Positions 1 through 11,500 of a stretch of 64,000 nt of DNA are shown in pieces. Each line of letters begins with the position of its first letter. The first letter of the stretch is position 1. Made by a program: the position numbers and the translations under genes. The notes under the pieces are model-generated. The model worked only from the letters and a program-made list of their open reading frames with translations. It did not search any database and was not told where the DNA came from. The DNA is from Oxytricha trifallax (taxonomy: Eukaryota; Ciliophora; Spirotrichea; Sporadotrichida; Oxytrichidae): NCBI GenBank assembly GCA_000711775.1, contig ARYC01000128.1, positions 158,690-222,689 on the forward strand, written 5' to 3'.

Positions 1-460
1 ATTAAAAAATACTGTTCTCATTATTCATAACTCTCTCTATCACAGAACATTAAAAGTAATGTAAATTATGACATGAAACAATGGCCTTCAAAATTCTTGA
101 GCTTTTTCATTTGAAACTGGTTTATACATAATTATGTACTCTTGAATTAAGAATTTAGTCCGCACAATTTGCATAAAACCCCAAGAGTATAATTTTAAGC
201 AATTTGGGTGAATTAGTTGTAATTTGTAATTAAAATAAAGAAATAATAAGTTTTGATTTAAGTCGTCTACAAGTTATTTGCATCAATAATAATTCGAAAT
301 TACGAAAATATAATTTGATTAATGTACTAAAACATGGAAAAAAAAGTGAAACCCCATTAGCTTAATTAGAGGGGTGTTTGAGATTAGTGAAAAATATATC
401 TAAATGCTTAAATTATGAAAATGTTTTATCAATCACTTATCAGTAAAATGTACCTATATC
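1..460. other. AT-rich intergenic DNA
   Basis: No reading frame with coding character is visible. The composition is typical of the spacer or eliminated DNA seen throughout the window. Confidence 0.5.
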
Positions 461-464
461 ATGA

Positions 465-685
465 ATGTGGGAGTGAAGCTAGCGAACTAGAGCCATGCCA
501 TGACAACCCCATCGCTGACCTCTAGTGGGGGGATCTTACACATCCATAATGCTGTCGAAGGGAGGGATGTACTGCTTGGTCCTGACCCTATCATAGTAAG
601 AGAAGATCTTGGCGATTCTGGCGTGGATCTTCCTGCTAGGGTCTGGTGCAGTGGGAGCACTCCATTTTTCTTTAATCGAATTTAA
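465..685 (-). CDS. GC-rich coding segment, possible last part of gene at 0.46-2.1 kb
   Basis: A sharply GC-richer block inside AT-rich DNA. On the minus strand one frame stays open across the whole block (TAA/TAG = Gln) and gives a well-mixed protein with the stretch HARIAKIFSYYDRVRTKQYI. The plus strand also has an open frame (ATG at 500, about 65 codons), so the strand is not certain. I prefer minus because the neighbouring GC-rich blocks at 790-960 and 1106-2075 are also open on minus and the three are separated only by short AT-rich gaps, as expected for macronuclear-destined segments interrupted by eliminated sequences. Family not recognised. Confidence 0.4.
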
Positions 686-789
686 GTTTTAATGCTTTAA
701 TCTTAATTAATTAAAATAGGGCAGCTGTTTAAATTATAATTAAACCCTTAATTTAAACTATTAAACGATCAAATATTTTAAACTTACAA

Positions 790-960
790 AATCTCCCAGA
801 CTTTTTTGCCTTCGAGTTTTTTAGGAAATGTTGAGCTAGAGGGGCCAACTTAAGGTCATTTTGTAGCCCTTCGAAAACTAGGAGGAACTTGGGTGCTCGG
901 GGCACACAGCACACGCCCTGGCGGAGTTGCGCTCGATTTTCTTTTTCTCTATAATTTCAA
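790..960 (-). CDS. GC-rich coding segment, middle part of the same putative gene
   Basis: About 55 codons open on the minus strand with no TGA, containing APKFLLVFEGLQNDLKLAPL. The block is bounded by AT-rich stretches of roughly 70 bp (toward 1,030) and 100 bp (toward 690). Those gaps could be internal eliminated sequences or introns; no clear GT..AG pair was identified. Family not recognised. Confidence 0.35.
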
Positions 961-1105
961 AATAAATAAATATATTTAATTGATTAATTGATGATCCCCC
1001 AAATGTAATTGGTAAATAAACTAACCCATTCAGACCTCCATGAGGCTCAGGTGCTTCAGAGCATCGACCAAGGAAGGAGTAAATGCCCAGGTGATCGACG
1101 CCATG

Positions 1106-2075
1106 TCACAATTAGGGGCAAGAGATTATAGTCAGCGGGGGTGCCTGGAAGGTCTTTCTAGGGGAGTGGCTCAGGAAGATCTGCTTGATCTGTATAAGAT
1201 TGCTTCCTAAGGCTACTAAGCTAAACTTCTCTAGATTAGAGGAAATCTCTAAATGAAATCGTAATAGCACCAGAGGAAATCCGTGAGGGTGTAGGCGTCG
1301 CTGGGCGAGGGGGGCTCTTATGAACATCTCCTGGAGGTCTTTATCAGCTGGCTTTTTGCTGGGCTTTTTAAAGATCTGTTGGTCCCTAGGTTATTAGTTG
1401 AGTGACCGTTAGGGATTTGTCCGTTAATTCTTAGGTTGTTTTATTTTCTCTAGTAATTCGTTCAGTTATCGATGCAGGTCTGGAGACAGGCACCCTACTG
1501 ATCAAGTATTAGACTAAGAATCTGCACATACTTGGCCTTTTCCCTCTGAGGGCGTCCGCTCCTGATCTTCAATGTTTGAAGGCCTCATGTCTGGTCCATC
1601 GTGAAATCCTCAATGGCGGTTGGGGTTTTGTCCAGTATCTATTAGGGAGGGCCCCCACCTCTGACCTTGGGCGCGTCTCCATCGTTGTGTCTTTCCATCG
1701 TTACTCTCAGGGTTGCCTCTCTAGTCAAGTCTCCCTCCATCTCCTTCATGTAGGCTATGTCGTCGTGAAAGTCCAGCTTGCGGACTGATAGGTGGAGCTG
1801 AATACTGTGATCTACCATCTCCTGGTAGTGAGTGGTTACATTCCTGCCAAAGATGGTTTGGGCCATGTCGTCAATCTCCTTGTATGATCTGAGGACAAAG
1901 GATAGGTTGTCCAGTAGGCACCTGAGTCGCTTCCCGAAGATGGCTTCGTCAGGAATATATGAGGGCTCGAGTTAGGCGCGGAGGGTGGGCGGCAGCAGTT
2001 GGGGGTCGAGCTCCACCGATGAAGACGAGAGGAAAGGTATGATCCTGTGAGATAATTGATTCTTAAGGCTCGGCA
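1106..2075 (-). CDS. unknown protein, GC-rich, reading frame broken
   Basis: The minus strand reads as protein from about 2,075 to a TGA near 1,580, including LLDNLSFVLRSYKEIDDMAQ and FGRNVTTHYQEMVDHSIQLH. A second frame resumes near 1,480 (LNELLEKIKQPKNQ) and runs to a TGA at 1,106-1,108, with TAA/TAG codons falling where Gln is reasonable. The change of frame between 1,580 and 1,480 means either a short eliminated segment or a lesion. GC content is far above the surroundings. The family is not recognised; it could be a host gene or part of a mobile element. Together with the two blocks to the left it probably forms one transcription unit. Confidence 0.45.
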
Positions 2076-2089
2076 TCTTTAAATGTGGC

Positions 2090-2886
2090 AGCGATATTGA
2101 TAATAATAATTAAGGGTATATATATGAGAATAAAATTTAATCAAATCAGGCCTTAAAAGTTGGTTGCTTTTTGATTTTTGATAGTAGGCCTATATAATAT
2201 ATATATATATATATATTAGTACTTTAATAAATTTACATAAAGCAACCAACTTTTCTATAATAATTAAAATATAAGAATTAATTCAAATTCAAATTCAACT
2301 TAATTCAAAAAAATGCTTTTGGGGTTTTATTTAACATATTTAGCATTATTTTTAAGCTGTTTACCCTTGTAATTGTTTATTGACATCATTTATAAAAGTG
2401 CAAGGCTAGGATATTAGTAGAAATAGTTAAAACCTTATTAGAAGATTATGTGCTTATTGCTGCTTTGTAATTGATATTTATGAAGAAAAGTAGAGTGATG
2501 TGAAGGACTGATCAGCTTGGAGTTATCATAAATCATGTAAAAAATAAGATTAAATAAACAAATTAGCATTAAATCAATTGTTACTTTTAATTATTCAGTA
2601 AAAATGAACTTAAAAAAATACTTTATTGATTCAAGCTGACAAACTTAGCAAAATATTTTACGATAATTACTCCAACTAATTTCAAATATAAATGTTTATT
2701 TTAAGAAGATTAAACTGAAAAAATATTCAATAAAATTTATATATGAATCTTATATTTCTAAATACATGATTGAATTTAGCCCTATTCGACTGTTAAAAAC
2801 ATTATTTAAATAGCTCAAATGAAATTTAAACAATAGGAATAAAAAGTAATTGATTTAAATCCGATATAAATTGAGTTAATAAAGCT
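2090..2886. other. AT-rich spacer with TA repeat
   Basis: Contains a (TA)n tract at about 2,194-2,215. No coding sequence seen. Confidence 0.5.
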
Positions 2887-3701
2887 TATAAAATCAAAAT
2901 ATCGTTTTAAGATTAAGAAATTATTAATAATCAAGATTTAAATATTATAAAGTATGTTAAAGCTCTGTTATAAGGTCTTAAAGACTCCATTTTTGTATTT
3001 CCATCATCACATTCCAAATCTCTCGTTTTCAACCAAATCCTGAAAAATATTCGCGTTTGAGACCTCTTCGTTTAAGCATCACTTTGAGTCACTTTAAAGT
3101 TCGAGTTGTAGAAATCTCGACCACTTCTCAATTTAAGACTGTTACATTGAAGATACTGTAGAAGGAGGAGACTCCATTTTGTTTAGTAGAAATTTAATAA
3201 AAATTAGAGATTTAATAAATTAAATCAGGCCTGGTTTGAATTAATAAATTTTAGACTAAAATTAATTAAAACATCTATAATAAAAATTCGTTATAGATTA
3301 AAACTATTAGTATGATTAGAATTTCTCAAACATTAAAACTTAAAAAGTTTTAATAGGCCTGATTTAATTTATTAAATCTCTAATTTTTATTAAATTTCTA
3401 CTAAACAAAATGGAGTCTCCTCCTTCTACAGTATCTTCAATGTAACAGTCTTAAATTGAGAAGTGGTCGAGATTTCTACAACTCGAACTTTAAAGTGACT
3501 CAAAGTGATGCTTAAACGAAGAGGTCTCAAACGCGAATATTTTTCTGGATTTGGTTGAAAACGAGAGATTTGGAATGTGATGATGGAAATACAATAAATG
3601 GAGTCTTTAAGACCTTATAACAGAGCTTTAACATACTTTATAATATTTAAATCTTGATTATTAATAATTTCTTAATCTTAAAACGATATTTTGATTTTAT
3701 A
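2887..3701. repeat. long palindromic (foldback) element, copy A
   Basis: Two arms of about 345 bp (2,887-3,231 and 3,356-3,701) are near-perfect reverse complements around a loop of about 125 bp. Arms and loop are both related to a second element at 39.96-40.78 kb: the shared arm core reads ATGGAGTCTC, GAAGNGGTCGAG and ACGCGAATATTTT in the same order, and the loops are reverse complements of each other. The element is therefore a dispersed family and not a chance hairpin. The arms are much more GC-rich than the loop and carry a small ORF (see 3,410-3,508). Confidence 0.85.
3410..3508 (+). CDS. small ORF in arm of palindromic element A
   Basis: 32 codons starting MESPPSTVSSM and ending at TGA, with TAA read as Gln. 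It aligns by eye with the start of the ORF in the arms of copy B (MESLRLTA...; shared pattern EK.SR.LQ). Because the arms are inverted copies, a matching ORF lies on the minus strand in the left arm. Its preservation between two elements suggests it was once coding, perhaps a captured host exon. Function unknown. Confidence 0.35.
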
Positions 3702-4171
3702 TAAAAGTTTTATTAAAATTACTAATTAACTTCGATAATTACAAAGAAAACTTAAATTACCTCTTTTAGAATAAGAAATAATAAGTTTCAATTTCTAAAT
3801 ATTTTATTAATTAAATCAAATAATAATTTAATATCTATAGTGATATTTTTCAAAGAAATCTGAAGTAAAATCATATTATAAATTGGATGCAGTTTAAAAG
3901 TTAATTTAAATTTAAATATATTCAATAATATTATTACTTTCTGGTAGATTTAAATTTAAATCTTTAAGTGATAAAATATATATAGAACTTCCATTGCATT
4001 TTAATTTGCTACCAAATTTAAAGTATTTGTATTTAAGAATATTAATAATATTAATCAGACTTAAAATTTATTCTAAACTGTTGCTTTAGAAACATTAAAT
4101 GCAAGGACTAAAAGATGTGGATCTCTCTTTATACATGACTTAGTCTTCAGTACAGCTGTCTCCAGTGATGA

Positions 4172-4552
4172 AGATTGATCTGCAAAAGAACTATCAATGA
4201 GCTGAGCCACCCGATATGTTTGCTGGATAAAATTGGCCATGAAAACAAATATCTGATGACCGACTTAAGTATGCTGTACACCCTCTACGACTCAAACACC
4301 ATCAACTACCATCATGACCGTATTCAGCAGACCATAGAGTGCCATTTGCTTAGGAGAAGCCTGCCACTCGCAATGAGAATGCCTTATAAGAATGGTAAGA
4401 AGATCAATGATAACATTTTAATTAAATAAAATAGCTAATACTAATCACTCAATTAATTTGGTGTTTTCAAAGTATGTGGTGATTTTTATATTGGTAATGA
4501 TTATTAAAAACAAGAGCTATAGAATGTTGACAGATACATGTTCCCATCTTGA
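4172..4552 (+). CDS. unknown protein fragment
   Basis: An open frame follows a TGA at 4,169-4,171 and runs to a TGA at 4,550. The first 80 codons are GC-richer and protein-like (KRTINELSHPICLLDKIGHE, MTDLSMLYTLYDSN); beyond about 4,410 the composition turns AT-rich and the frame is probably just open by chance. There is no start codon at the front, so this is likely an internal exon or macronuclear-destined segment. Not recognised. Confidence 0.4.
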
Positions 4553-5012
4553 TAGTTTTAATTTTTACTTAAGCTTATTGTTAACCTACAGCGGAGCTTG
4601 ATGAAAATGTATTGATCCTTGATTAAGGAGTTGAATAACAATAATATAATTTTTTTAGTAAATCTAGCGAGAAACCACCACTGTGACTTAGAGGAAGCGT
4701 CCTAGCTACAAGAGGAAAAGAGAAACAGGCTCTGGACATTTTCAATTGAATGGATTAAAGATATAGTTTAAGATAAGGAGATGCGTTAAAGGAGCCTTGC
4801 TAAATAGTATGAGGTGACCCTCGTAATATTTTTTCTTCATTATCTTGGCTTATGAGATACTTGTCTAAGTCGGACATTCCGTTTTCATATGTTTTTGATG
4901 CAAATTGTTTATTGTCTGAAAAAGTCACAACTGCAAGAAAGACCCTTAATTCGTTTGAATTTCCTATTTATCAAACTTCCAATTTTATAATAAAAAGATA
5001 AGCTTCTAGCTA

Positions 5013-5372
5013 ATGAAGAATACAAAGAAAGAGAGGATACTTGAACACGAGAGTGAAGAAGAATTAAAAAAGTTCGAGGAAGAGTTGATGACAATAAAAA
5101 TCTCAGAAGAAGATGTAGAATTAGATAATGATGATGCAGAGATGATTGAGATGGCTTAACAGGACATGAAAGATATGACAAATGCCTTAGAGATAGGCTA
5201 AAAAGATAAATAACAGAGTAGTAATAATAGGCAAACATTAAGATGAAGGTTTCAACCACTCAGCGCAAATCTACAATAAACTTGGGAGAAGAATTATCAA
5301 GAAGAAAGACTTGAGTCCATATTGACTGATGAACAGACCTATCAGTATTTTAATAGCAAATCACAAACATGA
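5013..5372 (+). pseudogene. charged coiled-coil-like protein with in-frame TGA
   Basis: ATG at 5,013 opens an acidic, helix-favouring protein (EELKKFEEELMTIKISEEDV, MAQQDMKDMTNALEIGQ). A TGA at 5,244-5,246 interrupts it, and the same frame continues in convincing protein (LQQTWEKNYQEERLESILTD) to a double TGA at 5,370. This is either a decayed gene or a sequence whose TGA is removed or recoded. A further open stretch downstream (5,371-5,470, MMMEEFIDQG) is in another frame. No family recognised. Confidence 0.45.
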
Positions 5373-5479
5373 TGATGGAGGAATTTATCGACCAAGGCAG
5401 TATGAGCTATAAACATGAAAGGGAAGCTAATTTCCTACAAAATACAGAATTATTCTAGGATTGTTCTAAAGTAACTCTT

Positions 5480-6950
5480 ATACATAAAATAACTCAGTCT
5501 ATCATTTCTATTAAAATTTCATATACCTCATTTTTCGCATACTTTTTATTAAATCTATTTATTTAATAATCTTAAAGAATGTTCATATAAAAGAAACAAA
5601 CTTCTTGAAGCTTAATTAAGGTAAAAAATTAAATTTTAATTAAACTCAAATTTTAAAAATAATATTCATAAATAATAAAACAATATGTTCCTATCTATTA
5701 ACTTAAATAGTTAATGAAGGCAAATATCAATTTGTTTTTATCAAAATAGTATTGCTCTTTTAAAATTCTATATTAAATTTAGGATTTATTATATTGCAAA
5801 ATTCATAAAACTTAAACCAAAACACTTATATTGCTAGAATATGGAATATGGAAATTTAAGAATCTTAATATTGATCTAATTAAAACTAAATATACACTCA
5901 TAAGTTGATTAATTCTTTTTTTTTATCTGTATAATTTTAAAAGTGTAACTAGTTAATCGTAATTATCGAGATGAAAGTCTGAGTGACGGAGTTTTGCTGC
6001 TTTAATCATTGCCTACTCACCCCCTGAAACTTGAAACTTTCTAAATTGATAGGTAAAGTAAGAATTGGAACCGCTAATCACCCCCAAACAATCTTGAAAT
6101 AGGACTGTCTGCCTGTTTAGCAGGTAATTAAATCTTGAGCCTCTCTTAAACTTATCTTATATAAAACTGTTTTAGTCAAATTTAAAGGTAGAGTCAAAGC
6201 AGAAGACTAGAAAATAAAGTAAGTTTACCTTAGAATTATGATATATATTCTTTAATATAATATAGATAAATTGATTGTAAAGAACATTTCAGAATTTAAT
6301 TTAATGAATATATTATTTATATTTAACTTTATAAATTCTTAGTATAAAAAATTGTAAATAACTTTTGTAGGTTATATTAGTGAATATAAATTAGCAAGAT
6401 TTTTAATGTCATTCATTAAATTAAAAGTATATTATTATTATTATTATTATTATTTAAAGCTGACCGGAATTAATACTGGGGATTAAAAATGTATATAAAA
6501 ATTTCCTTGATTATTATAAAATTAAATCACATAAATATGAGCAGGATAAATATATTTGAATATATTAGGTATATAAACACATTGAAATAAAAATTGATTA
6601 AATTTCTATTTATTTGGTCTTGAATTTAAATATGTTTATACAATTGCTTAATTTATGTTTTTACTGTTATTGTTATTACAAATGTTGCCATTAAATTAGA
6701 ACTTATTAATAAATTTAAAATTATATAAATCAATCAGTACATTATGAGTTTATCAATATAATAATATATCTTGAAAGTTGAAAATTGCATAAATCAATTT
6801 TAATATAAATTAAACGTATAACTTAAGTGGATTTGTGAATGTAAAATTAAAATTTTTAATAACATTTTTATATCTTTATATCATTTAGTAATTATCTAGA
6901 AAAACATTGTTTAAGTACTTCATCTCATCTCATAATCATAGCTGAATTAC
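5480..6950. other. AT-rich spacer with (ATT)n microsatellite
   Basis: Mostly AT-rich with nothing coding that I can support. A (TTA)n run lies at about 6,430-6,455. A slightly GC-richer patch at 5,950-6,180 shows no clear frame and no tRNA fold. Confidence 0.45.
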
Positions 6951-6958
6951 AAGCAAAA

Positions 6959-7171
6959 ATGACAGAATCTTATTTTTAAACAATTTCCTCTGTTAATGCA
7001 ACCCCTTTGAGCGCGAGTCTTCCTACTGAACCAGCAATTGGTGAAGTGATCAATAATGATCCGAAAAGCTCTTGAATTAAGAACGAAGACTGTGTACACA
7101 ACCCTGAATACAACTTGCCTTAGCTTTATTCCAAGAGCTTCTCTATCTCGGAGTTTATAGCATTCACTTGA
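6959..7171 (+). pseudogene. unknown small gene with in-frame TGA
   Basis: ATG at 6,959 starts MTESYFQTISSVNATPLSAS and continues PTEPAIGEVINNDPKSS. A TGA at 7,073-7,075 interrupts it, and the same frame goes on (IKNEDCVHNPEYNLPQLYSK) to a TGA at 7,169. The amino-acid mix is clearly protein-like on both sides of the TGA, with TAG read as Gln. The minus strand also has an 85-codon open frame here (6,947-7,204), which I regard as the shadow. Not recognised. Confidence 0.4.
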
Positions 7172-7347
7172 ATCTGGTTTGATTAAGTAGGATTTTATAT
7201 TCATTAGAGATTGTTGCGACTAAACATCGCTTTACTTTTTGGGCAATACTCTTCATGATGGAAAGTGGGGGTTATTGTAACTCAATGCCGGAAAAAAGAA
7301 GATCAAACTAAATCTACTCAGGAGTCCTAAGTTTGAAAATGAGGCTT

Positions 7348-7750
7348 TCATAAATAGGCAAATTCTAATTTTGATAGATTATCTATTAAAAATAGCAGAC
7401 ACAAGTGTACCTGCAATAATTGTCCAAACTAGCCATTCTCAATAAAGCCATATGTTTATAATAGCAATAATAATGGTTATATAAATGATTTGAGTTTTAT
7501 GAAGTGAAAATAAAGGTTTTCAAGAGTATAAATTATAACTCTCTCAACATTCAAATTCCTCTTACTCCTCTAAAATGACTCCATAGATGATAAAATTTGA
7601 CTACCAGTAAGTTCCTTTACAGTATCTTGGTTCACTCGTTAGACACTCTTATGCCCCTCTGAGTATGGGTACTTCAAAAGTAGAATTTTAACAATTTTCG
7701 ATAATATTGTTTTGGATTCTCTGTCCTTGATTACCCTCAAAAGCTGCAAG
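7348..7750 (-). pseudogene. leucine-rich-repeat-like gene fragment, copy 1
   Basis: About 134 codons open on the minus strand, including LLRVIKDRESKTILSKIVKI and NVERVIIYTLENLYFHF. A diverged relative lies at 16,136-16,523: both share L(R/K)VI(K/E)D.ESK and ERVII(Y/F)TLENL. Leucine spacing suggests LRR-type repeats but this is weak. No start codon is seen, so it is likely a 3' remnant or an internal segment. Confidence 0.4.
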
Positions 7751-7754
7751 TAGT

Positions 7755-8479
7755 TAATATACTACAAGTATATTATTAGATCTATTCCAATAACTGGGTC
7801 CATTTCTAATTTGAAGTTTTATATATTTTTTATTAATTATATGACGTAGTTTGATTTATATATTATATAATCATTTAATATTTTATTAGGATATAAAACT
7901 TTTTTGATAAACCCCATAAACTTTATTCGAAGATTGAATGATGATCGGTATAAGAAATATGGATTTAAACTATTATTATTTTTAATTTAGATATTAGTTT
8001 TATAATTGAAATATTATTCCAAAAAGTCTAACAAACTCTAACAAAATTAAAAAATAAAAATTCTATTAAGTTATTGTTTGATCAATCAATTTACCCTATA
8101 TAAAGCTTATCTTATGAATTCAATTAATGTAACATATGAGTATTTAACTGAAATTAATTTTCAAAATTATCATGGTTTATTTTATAATGAAATTATTCTA
8201 CTAAAATTTCTAATTTTTGTGTTTTTATTTTAGCAATTGAGATTGTTCTAAAATTATTTATGATTCATTATTTTATGTTTAAGCACTTAAATTCAAAAAT
8301 TTACTATCAAAATTATTTATTTCTTACATTTCAATAAATGTAAAGTTTTATCTTAGAAGCAAACATTTTTCTTGTTTTATTATTTTTTTATGATCATTCA
8401 TAGTTAAAACTTTATATTTATAAATGTTTACTACTAAATCTTTATACTATGATACTCTAAATCAAAGGTGATGATTAAT
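7755..8479. other. AT-rich spacer
   Basis: No coding sequence or recognised repeat. Confidence 0.45.
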
Positions 8480-8620
8480 GATTTAAAATCAAATAAATTT
8501 AACATATCACTGTTTAATACTAAAATCAAACCATCATTTTAGTCGTGACGTAGACGTATCTGAGTGAGTTGACGTGGCAAACTTCCGTGACGTGGCAGTC
8601 GTAAAGTAGAAAACTCCGAA
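8480..8620. repeat. dispersed repeat shared in inverted orientation with 52.95-53.15 kb
   Basis: The segment with CACTGTTTAATACTAAAAT, then GTAGACGTATCTGA and GAGTTGACGTGGCA, recurs in reverse orientation at about 52,953-53,140 with the same spacing and modest divergence. It lies immediately before a GC-rich ORF here and at the 3' end of a gene in the other copy, so it may be the end of a mobile element or a conserved terminal sequence. Confidence 0.7.
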
Positions 8621-8662
8621 AAAACCAATCTCGCTATCACCTAGTCTTCTCCCAGAATCAAG

Positions 8663-9118
8663 ATGTCACACAACAGAGCTTGTGAGATCCAATTTGGTGA
8701 TAGAAGGTGGAGAAAAACGCTTACCGGTCCCACCGCTGCTGGGAAACGTAATCCCTGTCCTTTCGCTGTGGATAGCTTCAGTACCCTAACCCGGTGTGTG
8801 AGAAAAATCCTTATCGTTGGCTTCGATGGTTCCGTCTTCTCACTTTCGAAGGCAGAGCGTACCTTCATCCTGCTCCCTATTACCTAGGAAACTGAACTCA
8901 AGCCAGGAAACTCATCTATGCAGGGAAATCCTTAGCGTACAGACGACTCGAGGAGTCTAGGATCTGATAGATTGAACCCCGCCGACTGGCCCCTAATGCG
9001 TTGCGCCCAGCAACCCCCTACCTGCCCTCGGTAGGTCTTAATGTAGTAGAAAGCTCTATCAGAAAGTCTCCAGCCTCGGGCCCCTGTGGGTCACCCTATC
9101 CTTATAACTTTCTAATTT
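8663..9118 (+). CDS. unknown protein in GC-rich island
   Basis: ATG at 8,663 opens MSHNRACEIQFGDRRWRKTL and the frame stays free of TGA through the whole GC-rich island to about 9,110. TAG codons lie where Gln is plausible (…LLPIT-Gln-ETELKPGN…), and it includes LNPADWPLMRCAQQPPTCPR. The frame remains open into the AT-rich DNA beyond, so the true C-terminus is not fixed. No domain recognised. The island begins next to the dispersed repeat at 8.5 kb. Confidence 0.4.
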
Positions 9119-9857
9119 AATAATTAAATCAAAGGTAATTTTTACAAAAACCATTTTCTTTACATTAAAAAGCTTTAGTAAAATAACTGTTTCTTAAACT
9201 GTTTTTACCAGTAAATTTAATAATTTAATTAGAGAGTGAATTCTTTAATTAGAATTAATTTTATAGTAAACTTCTTAAACTCTGCATAACATTAAGAACA
9301 AATTAATTTAATTACAGTAAAATTTGAGAAAAATGTGTGATAAATGGTTAAACCTTTTACTATTATTGAAAAATTAATACATTGTTCAAGCTTCATTGAT
9401 TATTTATAGCAAAATAATTTGAAATTGATTCCTTTTTTAACAAGGTATTTTATAGCAAATGTTATTAAAGGAATTAGTTAAGAATTGAATGTTTTATAAT
9501 AGAAATATTCATGATGATCCATCTTAATAAAAAATGGCATCATTTTATGCTTATAATACATTCATTATTAAGACTTAAAATTTCTTATAATTCTAGTACT
9601 TACTACATCTTAGTCTTGCATTTGTAAATTATTAACAAGGCACTTTAAGTATTGTAAAATGTTTATCCTGTCTAAAGTTTTACTCTATTTAGCTTTGAGA
9701 TTATAATAAAAATACCGAAGTTTTTTAAAACTCAAATGAAAAATCATGGATTAAGAGTGTTAAAATAATTAGAGAATATCGGAAAACCCTCATCAAGTAT
9801 TGCAAAATAGTTTATTTTACTTTGAATATAGTGAATTTCTATTTAGATCATTGATTT
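9119..9857. other. AT-rich spacer
   Basis: Nothing coding visible. Confidence 0.45.
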
Positions 9858-10116
9858 GAGAATTATCGCTTAACCCAAAAACCCCATTTTTAAAATTTGT
9901 ACACAATAAAAGGGCCCTAGGGGAGGAGCACTAGTGCCAAAAGTTCATGTCACTAATGGGTTAAAGGGTTTACTAAAAATTTACCCAACTTTAAAATCAT
10001 TGTTACAGACATATTCCCTAGTAAATGCGACTTTGATAACTTTCAAGTGTAATCATCCAAATGCTATTTTAACAATATATCAGCCGCTTATGTAGCCTGA
10101 AGATAAGTATGCATGA
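9858..10116 (+). CDS. coding-like segment, unknown
   Basis: A GC-richer stretch with a frame open for about 85 codons to a TGA at 10,114 (KGPRGGALVPKVHVTNGLKG, LTIYQPLMQPEDKYA). Other plus-strand frames are also open over part of it, so the frame choice is uncertain. There is no start codon. It contains an AACCCAAAAACCCC motif near 9,873 that resembles a degenerate telomere repeat. Confidence 0.25.
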
Positions 10117-10536
10117 TTAATAATATGAAGATTTATGTTATTATTTATTACTCTTACATTAAAAGTTAATGCTTATTATACTAACCAAAATTGAAATCTC
10201 TCTAGTTTTGTTTAACCTTCCTTATCATTATTGACTTCTTTATCCTGGTTTATCTCATAATCATTTAAGTAATCTCTTTGTGTCGTCTTGCTAAACATAT
10301 ATCGAGAGAGAATTGTCCTATTATCAGTTAGTTCTATTAAATACTTATAATTTTAGATATTCTTTTTATAGCTATGTGAGTGCTGTGCATCCTCTTGAGT
10401 CTTATCAATAAGAAAACTTCTTAATATAATAAGTTTTAATTTTATTAATTAATTTCATATATAAAATCCTTAGGTAGAAGTATACTCATTATAAGAATAG
10501 TAATAGATTGATCATACATTCAAGCAAAATTATTTC

Positions 10537-11019
10537 ATGAATTCTTAGGAAATTTTTGGCTAAAATTTAGATATCATAAAGAATCAAAGCAGCATTAGTC
10601 TCAGTTGCTTCATGGCATCAATTAAAAATCACGAGAAAGAGTCAGTAAATCATTTCAAGACTGCCTCGGCTGCTCCTCAAAATATTATTGACAACTTGCT
10701 TTAAGATCTCCGCAAAAGTCTTTTCACCATGGATACCTCCTACATTGCAGTAATAGTCTATGCAGAACACTCATCTCCATTGTTGAATTGGGTTTCGGGA
10801 GGAATATCCTATTTTGGCTCTCATGAATCACAAGGATTTTACTGATTTGTGAACAATGATTTAAAGCACAAGCATTCAGGGTCTTGCTAGGGAATGAAGT
10901 TAATTTCTTATAAGATAAAGTGGTCGCTCGTGCTCTCCTTTTCAAAGAGGCAACTGATTTCGTCTGCATCGGAAGAGATTTATTAAAAGAGTTTCTCTTG
11001 TTTATAAATTTATGTTTGA
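10537..11019 (+). pseudogene. unknown protein with in-frame TGA
   Basis: ATG at 10,537 opens a 102-residue frame: MNSQEIFGQNLDII, then MASIKNHEKESVNHFKTASA and MDTSYIAVIVYAEHSSPLLN. It meets TGA at 10,843-10,845. The same frame continues as FVNNDLKHKHSGSCQGMKLI up to TGA at 11,017. The first part alone could be a complete small protein; the readthrough part is less convincing. An internal ATG at 10,612 is an alternative start. A minus-strand frame (10,724-10,969) overlaps and is probably a shadow. Not recognised. Confidence 0.45.
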
Positions 11020-11500
11020 GTTCACCAGGCTTACAAAACTTTTAATTATGATGAAGCGTTAGTAAACCCCATTCACACTCTTAACTTTCCTTGATATTTT
11101 ACCATTGAACTTAAACATTCAATCATTTTTTCTGCTTTAAATACCCCATTGTAAGCATGAGATTCCATTTTCATTTAACGGAGTCATTTTTCAAATTTCC
11201 CTAACTTTTTATGTAGTTTCAAGTTTAACCCTCAATATATTTTCATAAATTCTTTATTCATTATGTATTAATAACTTAAGTATATTCATTTAATTATTGT
11301 AATTAAAAATTGATATATAATGGAAATATTGTATTAATGAATAATGCATATTTTACCTTAAATATCTCTCATGAAGATTTGATTAATCTTTGTTTCTTGA
11401 GATCTTATTACAAATATGTAACTTTCCTATATTTGCATGAACAATAATTTTAATTTTAACAATATTATTATGGATTATGTTGTTTTTTTGTGATCCCAAT

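Noticed and set aside
4909..5259. Minus-strand 116-codon frame rich in Leu/Ser/Tyr
   Set aside because: Antisense of the charged coiled-coil-like plus-strand gene at 5,013-5,372.
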